Shown in pieces: positions 18,910 to 26,676 of a stretch of DNA of 64,000 nucleotides. The position numbers were made by a program, and so were the translations under genes. Source of the DNA: Cobetia marina (lineage in GTDB: Bacteria > Pseudomonadota > Gammaproteobacteria > Pseudomonadales > Halomonadaceae). Below the pieces are notes generated by a model. That model was not told where the DNA came from, did no database searches, and saw only the letters and a program-made list of their open reading frames with translations. Each line of letters begins with the position of its first letter. The stretch's first letter is position 1. The stretch lies in NCBI RefSeq assembly GCF_001720485.1, contig NZ_CP017114.1, positions 496,001 to 560,000 of the forward strand. Reading direction: 5' to 3'.

Positions 18910-19709
18910 CCCAGATTCTGGAAAGCCCGGCCAAGCGTCAGGCCCCTGCGAGTGACTCCGCCACGCCGCAAGAGCAGCTCTGCCTGCGCGAGCTGAACGC
19001 CTGGTATGGCGAGTCCCATGTGCTGCATGGCGTCAACATGATGGTGCGGCGCGGCGAGCTGGTGACCTTGCTGGGTCGCAATGGTGCCGGCCGCAGCAGC
19101 ACGCTGCGCGCGATCATGAACATGGTCGGGCGGCGCAGTGGCGGGATCTTTCTCAAGGGTCGCGACACCATGAAGCTGGCCCCGCATCACATCGCCCATC
19201 TCGGTGTGGGCTACTGCCCCGAGGAGCGTGGCATCTTCTCGAGTCTGAGCGTCGAGGAAAACCTGCTGTTGCCACCGATGGTCAAGGGCGCAGGGCATGG
19301 CCAGGGTCAGAGCCAAGGTCAGGGTCAGAATCAGGGCATGTCGCTGGATGAGCTCTACGCGCTGTTTCCCAATCTGCATGAGCGGCGCAACAGCCAGGGC
19401 ACGCGCCTCTCCGGTGGCGAGCAGCAGATGCTGGCGCTGGCGCGCATCCTGAGAACCGGTGCCGACCTGCTGTTGCTGGATGAGATCACCGAGGGTCTCG
19501 CGCCGGTCATCAATCAGAAGCTGGGTGAGGTGCTGATGCTGCTGAAGGCGCGCGGCATGACCATCGTGCTGGTCGAGCAGAATTTCCGCTTTGCCGCACC
19601 GCTGGCCGACCGCCATTACCTGATGGAGCACGGCACCATTCTTGAGGAGATCACCGCCGCTGAGCTGCCGGCACGCCACGAATATCTGCACAAGGTACTG
19701 GGGGTCTGA
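18906..19709 (+). CDS. ABC transporter ATP-binding protein, LivF type, with atypical Walker A
   Basis: Second ATPase of the importer, 267 residues. The ABC signature LSGGEQQMLALARIL, Walker B LLLLDEITEGLAP and the terminal VEQN of LivF proteins are intact. The Walker A is GRNGAGRSS, so the invariant lysine is arginine. A Gly-Gln-rich insert (GHGQGQSQGQGQNQGM, about residues 129-144) precedes the signature domain, encoded by a short imperfect DNA repeat at about 19296-19340. Whether this subunit binds ATP normally is uncertain; the intact partner ATPase could supply the active site. The start overlaps the LivG-type gene (ATGA). Confidence 0.85.
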   Translation: MTQILESPAKRQAPASDSATPQEQLCLRELNAWYGESHVLHGVNMMVRRGELVTLLGRNGAGRSSTLRAIMNMVGRRSGGIFLKGRDTMKLAPHHIAHLGVGYCPEERGIFSSLSVEENLLLPPMVKGAGHGQGQSQGQGQNQGMSLDELYALFPNLHERRNSQGTRLSGGEQQMLALARILRTGADLLLLDEITEGLAPVINQKLGEVLMLLKARGMTIVLVEQNFRFAAPLADRHYLMEHGTILEEITAAELPARHEYLHKVLGV

Positions 19710-19835
19710 ACTCCCGGTCGGGGTGAGCTGCACCGGGCTTGCCGCCATGCACCGCCGTTGCATTCGCCAATCTGAAGTCCGTACGTCTCACCACAACAAT
19801 CACAATATTGCCGGGTAAACCGGTTTGGAGATGTC

Positions 19836-21119
19836 ATGCACGCCACCGTTTCATCCAACGCCACCCCTGTCGCATCACCGTTGTCACGCCGCATCACGGC
19901 GGCCACACGCCGGCGCCTGTGGCCGCTGTCCGCGCTCATGATGGGGTCACTGCTGTCGGCGGGAATCGCGCAGGCCGATATCAGTGACGGCGTGATCAAG
20001 ATCGGCTATCTGGCCGACATGTCGGGTACCTATCGTGACCTGGCAGGCCCGGGCGGCCTGGATGCGCTCAAGATGGCGGTCGAGGACTTCGGCGGCAGCG
20101 TCAACGGCATGCCGATCGAGGTATTGAGTGCCGATGACCGCAACAGCGCCGATGTCGGTGCCAATACGGTGCGCGGCTGGATCGATCAGCAGAATGTCGA
20201 CATGGTCGCAGGCCTGGTGGCCTCATCGGTAAGTATCGCGGTGACGCGGATTCTCGCCGAACAGGACACGCTGGGAATCGTCTCCGGCTCGGCGGCCTCC
20301 AGCATCACCAATGAGCATTGCACGCCCAATCATGTCCACTGGGTGTATGACACCTATCCGCTGGCGCATGGCACGGCCAAGGCCATCGTCGATGAAGGCG
20401 GCGACAGCTGGTTCCTGCTGACTGCGGATTATGCCTTCGGTCATGCCCTGGAAGGAGATGTGGAAAAGGTGGTGACCGAGAACGGCGGGAGCATCGTCGG
20501 CAAGGTGCGTCATCCGTTCCCGACCAGTGATTTCTCCTCCTACATCCTGCAGGCGCAGGGTTCCGGCGCCAAGATCGTCGGGCTGGCCAACGCCGGGGCG
20601 GACACCGTCAATGCGTTGACCACGGCGAGTCAGTTCGGCGTGGTGCAGTCGGGGCAGTCGCTGGCCGGGCTGTTGATCTTCCTCAACGACGTGCACGCGC
20701 TGGGGCTTGAGGTCGCGCAGGGGCTGCAGCTCACCACCGGCTGGTACTGGGACCTCAATGACGAGACGCGTGCCTGGTCCCAGCGCTATTACGAGCGCAA
20801 TGCGCGCATGCCGACCATGGTCCAGGCCGGCATCTACTCAAGCACCCTGCATTACCTGAATGCGGTGGCAGCCACCGGCAGTGATGACACCGCCACCGTA
20901 CGGGCGAAGATGGGCGAGACGCCGGTCAATGACATGTTCGCCAACAACGGCACCATCCGTGCCGATGGGCGCATGGTGCACGACATGTACCTGGTCAAGG
21001 TCAAGACGCCCGCCGAGTCCCAAGGCGAGTGGGACGTCTATGACGTGATCCGCACCATTCCCGGCGCTGAGGCCTACCGACCGCTGGCGGACAGCCAGTG
21101 CGAGCTGGTCAAGGGCTGA
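19836..21119 (+). CDS. Periplasmic substrate-binding protein of the ABC importer
   Basis: Type I periplasmic binding protein (Leu/Ile/Val-binding fold, Peripla_BP_6), 427 residues. A long signal peptide (about residues 1-48) has an arginine-rich n-region (SRRITAATRRRLWPL), a hydrophobic core and a cut near GIAQA-DIS. The mature start ISDGVIKIGYLADMSGTYRDLAG is typical, and LQAQGSGAKIVGLANAGADTVN lies near the hinge. Proteins of this subgroup are often annotated as amino-acid or aromatic-acid binding; the ligand is unknown. It lies between the ATPase and permease genes, so all five components are together. Confidence 0.9.
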   Translation: MHATVSSNATPVASPLSRRITAATRRRLWPLSALMMGSLLSAGIAQADISDGVIKIGYLADMSGTYRDLAGPGGLDALKMAVEDFGGSVNGMPIEVLSADDRNSADVGANTVRGWIDQQNVDMVAGLVASSVSIAVTRILAEQDTLGIVSGSAASSITNEHCTPNHVHWVYDTYPLAHGTAKAIVDEGGDSWFLLTADYAFGHALEGDVEKVVTENGGSIVGKVRHPFPTSDFSSYILQAQGSGAKIVGLANAGADTVNALTTASQFGVVQSGQSLAGLLIFLNDVHALGLEVAQGLQLTTGWYWDLNDETRAWSQRYYERNARMPTMVQAGIYSSTLHYLNAVAATGSDDTATVRAKMGETPVNDMFANNGTIRADGRMVHDMYLVKVKTPAESQGEWDVYDVIRTIPGAEAYRPLADSQCELVKG

Positions 21120-21225
21120 AGGCGAACGTCAGTCGAGCCGCGAAACGCGTTGCATGGCGCTGCTGATCACGGGATCGGCAGCGCCGAACGGCTGACGCAA
21201 GTGGGCGCTGAAAAGGACTGAGCGG

Positions 21226-22113
21226 ATGACGATGATTCTTGGAATACCCCTGATGGTACTGTTCGGCCAGCTGATGCTGGGGCTGATCAACGGTGCCTTC
21301 TATGCATTGCTGAGTCTGGGGCTGGCGGTGATCTTCGGTCTGTTGCGCATCATCAACTTCGCGCATGGTGCCCAGTACATGCTGGGGGCCTTCGCGGCGC
21401 TGCTGGGGGCGCAGTATCTGGGGCTCAATTACTGGGCGGCGCTGATCGTGGTGCCGCTGGTGGTGGGGGCGCTGGGCATTGTTGTCGAGCGCTTCCTGCT
21501 GCGCCGCATCCAGCATCTTGATCACCTCTATGGCCTGCTGCTGACCTTCGGGCTGGCGCTGATCCTCGAGGGCACGCTGGTGAATCTGTTCGGTGTCTCG
21601 GGGTCGAGCTATCCGATTCCCGAGGCGCTGAGCGGCGGCTTCAAGCTGAGCTTCATGTTCCTGCCCACCTATCGCGCCTGGGTGCTGGTGGCGGCACTGG
21701 TGGTCTGCTTCGGAGTCTGGTTCCTGATCGAGCGCACGCGTCTCGGTGCCTATCTGCGCGCGGGAACCGAGAATCCTGAGCTGGTGCAGGCCTTCGGCAT
21801 CAATGTGCCCTTGATGGTGTCACTGACCTACGGACTGGGCGTGGCGCTGGCCGCCTTCGCCGGCGTGCTGGCCGCACCCTTGTATCCCGTCTCGCCGACC
21901 ATGGGCTCGAGCCTGCTGATCGTGGTGTTCGCGGTGGTGGTCATCGGTGGAATGGGCTCGATTCTCGGTGCCATCCTCACCGGGCTCGCGATGGGGCTGA
22001 TCGAGGGGCTGACCAAGGTGTTCTATCCCGAGGCCGCCAATACCGTGATCTTCGTGGTGATGGTGATGGTCTTGATGCTTCGCCCCGCCGGGCTGTTCGG
22101 AAAGGAGGCCTGA
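21226..22113 (+). CDS. ABC transporter permease, LivH type
   Basis: Inner-membrane permease of 295 residues with about eight hydrophobic segments. The LivH-type beginning LINGAFYALLSLGLAVIFGLLRIINFAHGAQYMLGAF and the cytoplasmic coupling motif near EPRTRLGAYLRAGTENPELVQAFGINV identify it. ATG 21226 follows AAGGACTGAGCGG. It is one base from the next permease gene, so the two are coupled. Confidence 0.9.
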   Translation: MTMILGIPLMVLFGQLMLGLINGAFYALLSLGLAVIFGLLRIINFAHGAQYMLGAFAALLGAQYLGLNYWAALIVVPLVVGALGIVVERFLLRRIQHLDHLYGLLLTFGLALILEGTLVNLFGVSGSSYPIPEALSGGFKLSFMFLPTYRAWVLVAALVVCFGVWFLIERTRLGAYLRAGTENPELVQAFGINVPLMVSLTYGLGVALAAFAGVLAAPLYPVSPTMGSSLLIVVFAVVVIGGMGSILGAILTGLAMGLIEGLTKVFYPEAANTVIFVVMVMVLMLRPAGLFGKEA

Positions 22114-22114
22114 C

Positions 22115-23116
22115 ATGGCCGTACTGCAACAGGACCACCAGGCCGCGCGTGCAGGCAGCGCATCGCGCAGAATCACCCCGCTGGGCGTGCTGTATCTCGT
22201 GCTGTTCCTGCTCGGGTTGCTGGCGCCCTGGGTCGCCTATCCCGTCTTTCTGATGAAGATTCTGTGCTTCGCGCTGTTCGCGAGCGCCTTCAATCTGCTG
22301 CTCGGCTTCGTGGGGCTACTGTCCTTCGGGCATGCCGCCTTCCTGGCCACGGGTGCCTACATCACCGGCTTTCTGCTCGCGGAGTATCCGGGCCTGAGTC
22401 CCGCGCTGGGCATCGTGGCCGGCACCTTGGGGGCCGTGGTGCTCGGCACGCTGTTCGGCGCGCTGGCCATCCGGCGGCAGGGCATCTACTTCGCGATGAT
22501 CACGCTGGCCCTGGCACAGATGATGTTCTTCTTCTTCATCCAGGCGCCGTTCACCCATGGGGAAGATGGCCTGCATGGCGTGCCGCGCGGTGAGCTGTTC
22601 GGCGTGTTCGATCTGGCGGACAACCACACGCTCTATTACGTCGTGTTCGCGATCTTCGTGGCGGCCTTTGCCCTGATCCGCCGTGTGGTGCATTCCCCCT
22701 TCGGTCAGGTGCTGAAGGCGATTCGCGAGAACGAGCCGCGTGCCATCTCGCTGGGCTATCACACCGATGCCTACAAGCTGGTCGCCTTCGTGCTGTCGGC
22801 GGGGCTGGCGGGCCTTGCGGGAGCGACCAAGACGCTGGTGTTCCAGCTCGCCTCGCTGGGCGATGCCAGCTGGCACATGTCGGGGGAGGTGATCCTGATG
22901 ACACTGCTGGGCGGTGTCGGCACGCTGCTCGGGCCGCTGGTGGGTTCCGGACTGGTCATCGGGCTTCAGCATCAGCTGGCGCAGTCCGCGCTGGGGGATT
23001 GGGTCAGCGTGATACTGGGCGCCATCTTCGTGGTCTGCGTGCTCAGCTTCCGCAGCGGCATCATCGGGGAATGCCAACGCTGGATCGCGCGTCGTCAGCA
23101 GCGGGAAGAAAAATGA
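22115..23116 (+). CDS. ABC transporter permease, LivM type
   Basis: Second inner-membrane permease, 333 residues, about nine hydrophobic segments. LivM features are ALFASAFNLLLGFVGLLSFGHAAFLATGAYI, the coupling-helix region FGQVLKAIRENEPRAISLGYH and LLGGVGTLLGPLVGSG. AAAGGAGG lies just before ATG 22115 inside the end of the preceding gene. Last gene of the importer operon; no plus-strand terminator is evident after it. The next 460 bp contain a leftward small-RNA gene instead. Confidence 0.9.
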   Translation: MAVLQQDHQAARAGSASRRITPLGVLYLVLFLLGLLAPWVAYPVFLMKILCFALFASAFNLLLGFVGLLSFGHAAFLATGAYITGFLLAEYPGLSPALGIVAGTLGAVVLGTLFGALAIRRQGIYFAMITLALAQMMFFFFIQAPFTHGEDGLHGVPRGELFGVFDLADNHTLYYVVFAIFVAAFALIRRVVHSPFGQVLKAIRENEPRAISLGYHTDAYKLVAFVLSAGLAGLAGATKTLVFQLASLGDASWHMSGEVILMTLLGGVGTLLGPLVGSGLVIGLQHQLAQSALGDWVSVILGAIFVVCVLSFRSGIIGECQRWIARRQQREEK

Positions 23117-23219
23117 GCGGCGAGGGTGGGGATGAGAAGCGAGGTCAGCAAGAAGGTGCGGGTGGCGCGTTTTGCTCTTAAGCAAAGAAAATCAATGGCT
23201 TGCCGATGACTTCAGGCAT

Positions 23220-23343
23220 AAAAAAAGTCCACCCAAGTGGGTGGACTTAAATGCCATTGTATATCGAGGGGGATACGCCGGTCCCGGATCCTCGACTCAG
23301 CAATGAGCACGCCATGCGAGATAGCCGCCATTTGCCATCTCGC
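23220..23343 (-). ncRNA. Candidate sigma-54-dependent small RNA (about 120 nt)
   Basis: Read leftward, the predicted transcript begins at about 23343 with a stem GCGAGATGGC / GCTATCTCGC (10 pairs, one G-U). A second stem built from TCGAGG/CCTCGA and GGGA/TCCC follows. It ends in a terminator hairpin AGTCCACCC / GGGTGGACT (23226-23247) and a run of seven T. It is preceded by a -24/-12 promoter at the correct distance and by NtrC-like sites. No coding frame fits. Pseudomonads have NtrC/sigma-54-controlled small RNAs (NrsZ), and their nirBD leader (NalA) is also attenuated; I cannot say whether this RNA is homologous. It lies 236 bp downstream of nirD. Confidence 0.65.
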
Positions 23344-23352
23344 TTTATAGAT

Positions 23353-23368
23353 TGCATACCTGGTGCCA
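23353..23368 (-). promoter_or_regulatory. Sigma-54 promoter of the small RNA
   Basis: On the minus strand TGGCACCAGGTATGCA: a perfect -24 TGGCAC, the GG and GC dinucleotides exactly 12 bp apart and a -12 TGCA. The predicted start is about 23342, which coincides with the first base of the 5' stem. Confidence 0.7.
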
Positions 23369-23485
23369 GATTTCTAGCAAGTCATTCAAAATCAATAGCT
23401 TGAGTGTTTTCTCTTCGCCAGATGCCTGCCAGGTGGCGGTCAGGCGAGTCGAGGCGTGCGCATTGCCGGGCGGATCATGGTGCGT

Positions 23486-23515
23486 TGCAGCATGGTTGTG
23501 CACCAAATATGTGCC
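23486..23515. promoter_or_regulatory. Two overlapping NtrC-like enhancer sites
   Basis: TGCAG-N7-GTGCA (23486-23502) and TGCAC-N7-GTGCC (23499-23515) each match 9 of 10 half-site bases of the NtrC pattern TGCAC-N7-GTGCA and share the central GTGCAC. They are about 120-150 bp upstream of the -24 element, the usual enhancer distance. Confidence 0.6.
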
Positions 23516-23578
23516 ATTTTTCGAGCATATCCGTACGTCATCAATAGCTTATGTGCTTTTCAGGCATCGGCCTGTCCG

Positions 23579-24025
23579 CTAGCACTGTATCTGCACGGCA
23601 TCCCCCTCGAGGCGAACCGGCCACACCTGAAGCGAGAGCGTCTCGTCATCCAGGCATTGGCCATCCTTGAGTCGATAGCGCTGCTTGTAGAGCGGCGAGA
23701 TCACCAGTGGCTCACCGGCATGATCGCCCAGCAGACCGCGGGCGATCACGTTGGCGCCGGATACCGGATCATGATGGTCGATGGCGAACAGCGTGAGGGC
23801 GTCGCTGTCCGCGCTGGAGGGTAGCGTGAACAGCGCGATCTGGAAGTCCTGGCCGGCCTGTTCCAGCCAGGCGGCCACCCCGGAGCCCGGCACCAGGTCC
23901 CCGCGCTGACAGAGTGTCACCCAGCGAAGTGGCGACTCCTCCTTGGTTGAGGTGTCAGGTGCCGTGTCCTGTGCCGTGTGGCACGCTGTGGAGAGCGGTG
24001 TGGAAGCGAGTGCAGGCGATGTCAT
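23579..24025 (-). CDS. nirD: Assimilatory nitrite reductase small subunit
   Basis: Small Rieske-fold partner of NirB, required for NAD(P)H-dependent reduction of nitrite to ammonium. 148 residues with an N-terminal extension of about 30 residues rich in Ser/Thr before LRWVTLCQRGDLVPGSGVAAWL. The core has ALFTLPS, DHHDPVSGANVIARGLLGD and SPLYKQRYRLKDGQCLDD. The Cys and His ligands of true Rieske proteins are absent, as normal for NirD. The gene overlaps nirB by four bases and is the last of the leftward operon; no terminator immediately follows it. Confidence 0.93.
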   Translation of the reverse strand: MTSPALASTPLSTACHTAQDTAPDTSTKEESPLRWVTLCQRGDLVPGSGVAAWLEQAGQDFQIALFTLPSSADSDALTLFAIDHHDPVSGANVIARGLLGDHAGEPLVISPLYKQRYRLKDGQCLDDETLSLQVWPVRLEGDAVQIQC

Positions 24026-26676
24026 GAGCGCACCTCCGTGGCCAGGTTGGCCGTCAGTTCTGTTGCCAGGCTGATGCCTGAGTCCGTTCCCTCATCGAGA
24101 GAGCCGCCGTCACTGGTGATCAGCTCGCCGCGGCTTGCCGGGCGTATCTGGTCACGCTCGATGATGTTGACCACGGCCGGGTCGGGTCGCTGGTCATTCA
24201 CGTAGTGGCGGAAGCGCTTGAGCTTCTCGGGACTCTTGAGGGCATTGGCCCATTCGCATTCGTAGCGGTCCACCACCTGCTGCATCTGCTCTTCGAGGGT
24301 CTCACCAAGCCCCAGACTGTCCTCGAGAATCACCTCTTTCAGATAGTCGAGGCCGCCCTCGAGGCCCTCGCGCCAGACGGAGGTGCGCTGCAGGCGGTCG
24401 GCGGTACGGATGTAGAACATCAGGAAGCGGTCGATGGTGCGGATCAGGCTCTCGTCATCCAGGTCGGTCGCGAACAGCTCGGCATGACGAGGGCGCATGC
24501 CGCCGTTGCCGCAGACGTAGAGGTTCCAGCCGTTCTCGGTGGCGATCACGCCGACATCCTTGCTCTGGGCCTCGGCGCATTCACGAGTACAGCCGGAGAC
24601 GGCGAACTTGAGCTTGTGCGGGGAACGCAGGCCCTTGTAGCGGTCTTCCAGCGTCAGCGCCATCGCCATGCTGTCCTGCACGCCATAGCGACACCAGGTG
24701 CTGCCGATGCAGGATTTCACCGTGCGGGTGGACTTGCCGTAGGCGTGGCCGGTCTCGAAGCCGGCGGCGATCAGCTCGCTCCAGATGTCCGGCAGTTCAT
24801 GCAGCTGGGCCCCGAAGAGGTCGATGCGCTGACCGCCGGTGATCTTGGTATAGAGGTTGTAGCGCTTGCCGATCTCGCCGATGGCGATCAGCTTGTCCGG
24901 CGTGATCTCGCCGCCGGGGATGCGTGGCACCACGGAATAGGTGCCGTTCTTCTGCATGTTGGCCATGAAGGTGTCATTGGTGTCCTGCAGCGGGATGTGC
25001 GAGGACTCGGTGATCGGCGCGTTCCAGCACGAGGCCAGAATCGAGCCCACCGCCGGCTTGCAGATCTCGCAGCCCAGGGCATCCGGATGGCGGCCGTGGC
25101 TGGCCATCAGCTCGGCGAAGGTCTCGATGCCTTCGACGCGCACCAGCGAGTAGAGCTCCTGACGCGTGTGCGCGAAGTGCTCGCACAGTGAGCGATCGAC
25201 CTCGACGCCACGACTTTCCAGCTCGGCATCCACTACCTTCTTGAGCAGCGCCGCACAGCCTCCGCAACCGGTGCTAGCCTTGGTGCAGGCCTTGATGGCG
25301 CCCAGATCACTGTTGCCGGCATCGATGGCGCTGCAGACATCGCCCTTGGAGACGTTGTGGCAGGAGCACAGCGTGGCGCTGTCGGGCAGGGCATCCGCGC
25401 CCAGCGTGATGGCTTCGCCACTGGCATCCGGCAGGATGAGTGCCGCCGGGTCCTTGGGTGCCGTGATGCCATTGGTGACGTACTGCAGCAGGGTGTCGTA
25501 GCGCGAGTTGTCGCCGATCAGCACCGCGCCCAGCACCTGCTTGCGGTCCTGCGAGACGATCAGGCGGCGATAGACGCCGTCGGCCTCGTCACAGTAGCGA
25601 TAGCTGATTGCGCCCTCGGTCTTGCCGTGGGCGTCGCCGATGGAGCCGACATCCACCCCCAGCAGCTTGAGCTTGGTGGACATGTCGGCGCCCTGGAAGC
25701 GGAAGCGCTCCTGCGCATCGCTTGTGGCATCGCCTGTGCTGGCGGCCAGCAGGGACGCCACGCCGCGTGCCATCTGATAGCCGGGCGCGACCAGCCCGAA
25801 GATGCGCGATTGCCACAGGGCGCACTCGCCGATGGCAAAGATTTCCGGGTCCGAGGTGCGGCATTCGTCATCGATGATGATGCCGCCGCGCTCGCCGATC
25901 TCGAGGCTGGCGCTGCGTGCCAGTGCATCCTGAGGACGGATACCGGCGGAGAAGACGATCAGATCCGCTTCCAGATGCTCACCGTCGGAGAAATTCATCC
26001 GCCACTGGTACTCCTCGCCGGGCACGATGTCGGTGGTGGCGCGATTGAGGTGCACTCCCACGCCCAGCGCAGTGATGTGTTGCTTGAGTGCCAGGCCGCC
26101 ATCCTCATCCAGCTGCACCGGCATCAGGCGTGGCGCGAATTCGACGACATGCGCTTCCAGGCCGAGTGACTTGAGGGCATTGGCGGCCTCAAGTCCCAGC
26201 AGGCCACCGCCGACCACCACGCCATGTGTCTTGCCATCGGCGGCAGCGCGAATCTGATCAAGATCCTCCAGGGTGCGGTAGACCAGACGATTGCTGGCGG
26301 CGGCCTCGCTTCCCGGCTCACCGAGGCCCTGGATGGGCGGCACGAAGGGGGTCGAGCCGGTTGCCAGCACCAGGCTGTCGTAGGGGTAGCGCCCTTGGGG
26401 AGTGATGACATGGCCGCCGTCGCGATCGATCGCCGTGACGCACTCGTCGAGGTGCAGCGTGATACCGGCGCTGGCGTAATCCTCCACGCTGCCGAGCGCG
26501 AGAGAATCGGCATCGCGTCCGGTGAAGTACTCCGAGAGATGTACGCGGTCGTAGGCGATGTGGCGCTCTTCGCCGAAGACATGAATCTGGTAGTGCGCGG
26601 TGGCGCCCAGCGCGATCAGCTGCTCGACGCAATGATGGCCTACCATGCCATTGCCGATGATGATCAGGTGTTTCAT
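24022..26676 (-). CDS. nirB: Assimilatory nitrite reductase large subunit
   Basis: Cytoplasmic siroheme enzyme reducing nitrite to ammonium with six electrons from NAD(P)H. 884 residues. The N-terminal FAD/NAD-binding reductase (about 1-400) has IIGNGMVGHHCVEQL and VVVGGGLLGLEAANAL. A BFD-type [2Fe-2S] domain follows (CSCHNVSKGDVCSAI ... CTKASTGCGGCAALL, about 420-480). The C-terminal nitrite/sulfite reductase domain carries the siroheme/[4Fe-4S] ligands in CIGSTWCRYG and VSGCTRECAEA. Four-base overlaps with both neighbours show tight coupling. Siroheme for this enzyme is partly supplied by the methyltransferase gene at 31695. Confidence 0.97.
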   Translation of the reverse strand: MKHLIIIGNGMVGHHCVEQLIALGATAHYQIHVFGEERHIAYDRVHLSEYFTGRDADSLALGSVEDYASAGITLHLDECVTAIDRDGGHVITPQGRYPYDSLVLATGSTPFVPPIQGLGEPGSEAAASNRLVYRTLEDLDQIRAAADGKTHGVVVGGGLLGLEAANALKSLGLEAHVVEFAPRLMPVQLDEDGGLALKQHITALGVGVHLNRATTDIVPGEEYQWRMNFSDGEHLEADLIVFSAGIRPQDALARSASLEIGERGGIIIDDECRTSDPEIFAIGECALWQSRIFGLVAPGYQMARGVASLLAASTGDATSDAQERFRFQGADMSTKLKLLGVDVGSIGDAHGKTEGAISYRYCDEADGVYRRLIVSQDRKQVLGAVLIGDNSRYDTLLQYVTNGITAPKDPAALILPDASGEAITLGADALPDSATLCSCHNVSKGDVCSAIDAGNSDLGAIKACTKASTGCGGCAALLKKVVDAELESRGVEVDRSLCEHFAHTRQELYSLVRVEGIETFAELMASHGRHPDALGCEICKPAVGSILASCWNAPITESSHIPLQDTNDTFMANMQKNGTYSVVPRIPGGEITPDKLIAIGEIGKRYNLYTKITGGQRIDLFGAQLHELPDIWSELIAAGFETGHAYGKSTRTVKSCIGSTWCRYGVQDSMAMALTLEDRYKGLRSPHKLKFAVSGCTRECAEAQSKDVGVIATENGWNLYVCGNGGMRPRHAELFATDLDDESLIRTIDRFLMFYIRTADRLQRTSVWREGLEGGLDYLKEVILEDSLGLGETLEEQMQQVVDRYECEWANALKSPEKLKRFRHYVNDQRPDPAVVNIIERDQIRPASRGELITSDGGSLDEGTDSGISLATELTANLATEVRS

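Larger units (their letters stand above)
23192..23567 (+). repeat. Dispersed short repeat, three copies around the small-RNA gene
   Basis: The motif TCAATRGCTT occurs at 23192-23201, 23392-23401 and 23541-23550. The outer two copies extend over 27-28 nt and also share TTCAGGCAT at 23211-23219 and 23559-23567. They bracket the small RNA and its enhancer. Origin unknown; perhaps remnants of a duplication. Confidence 0.45.

Noticed and set aside
23226..23248. Terminator for the rightward ABC transporter operon
   Set aside because: The T-run is on the minus-strand side of the hairpin; on the plus strand the hairpin is followed by TAAATGCC.
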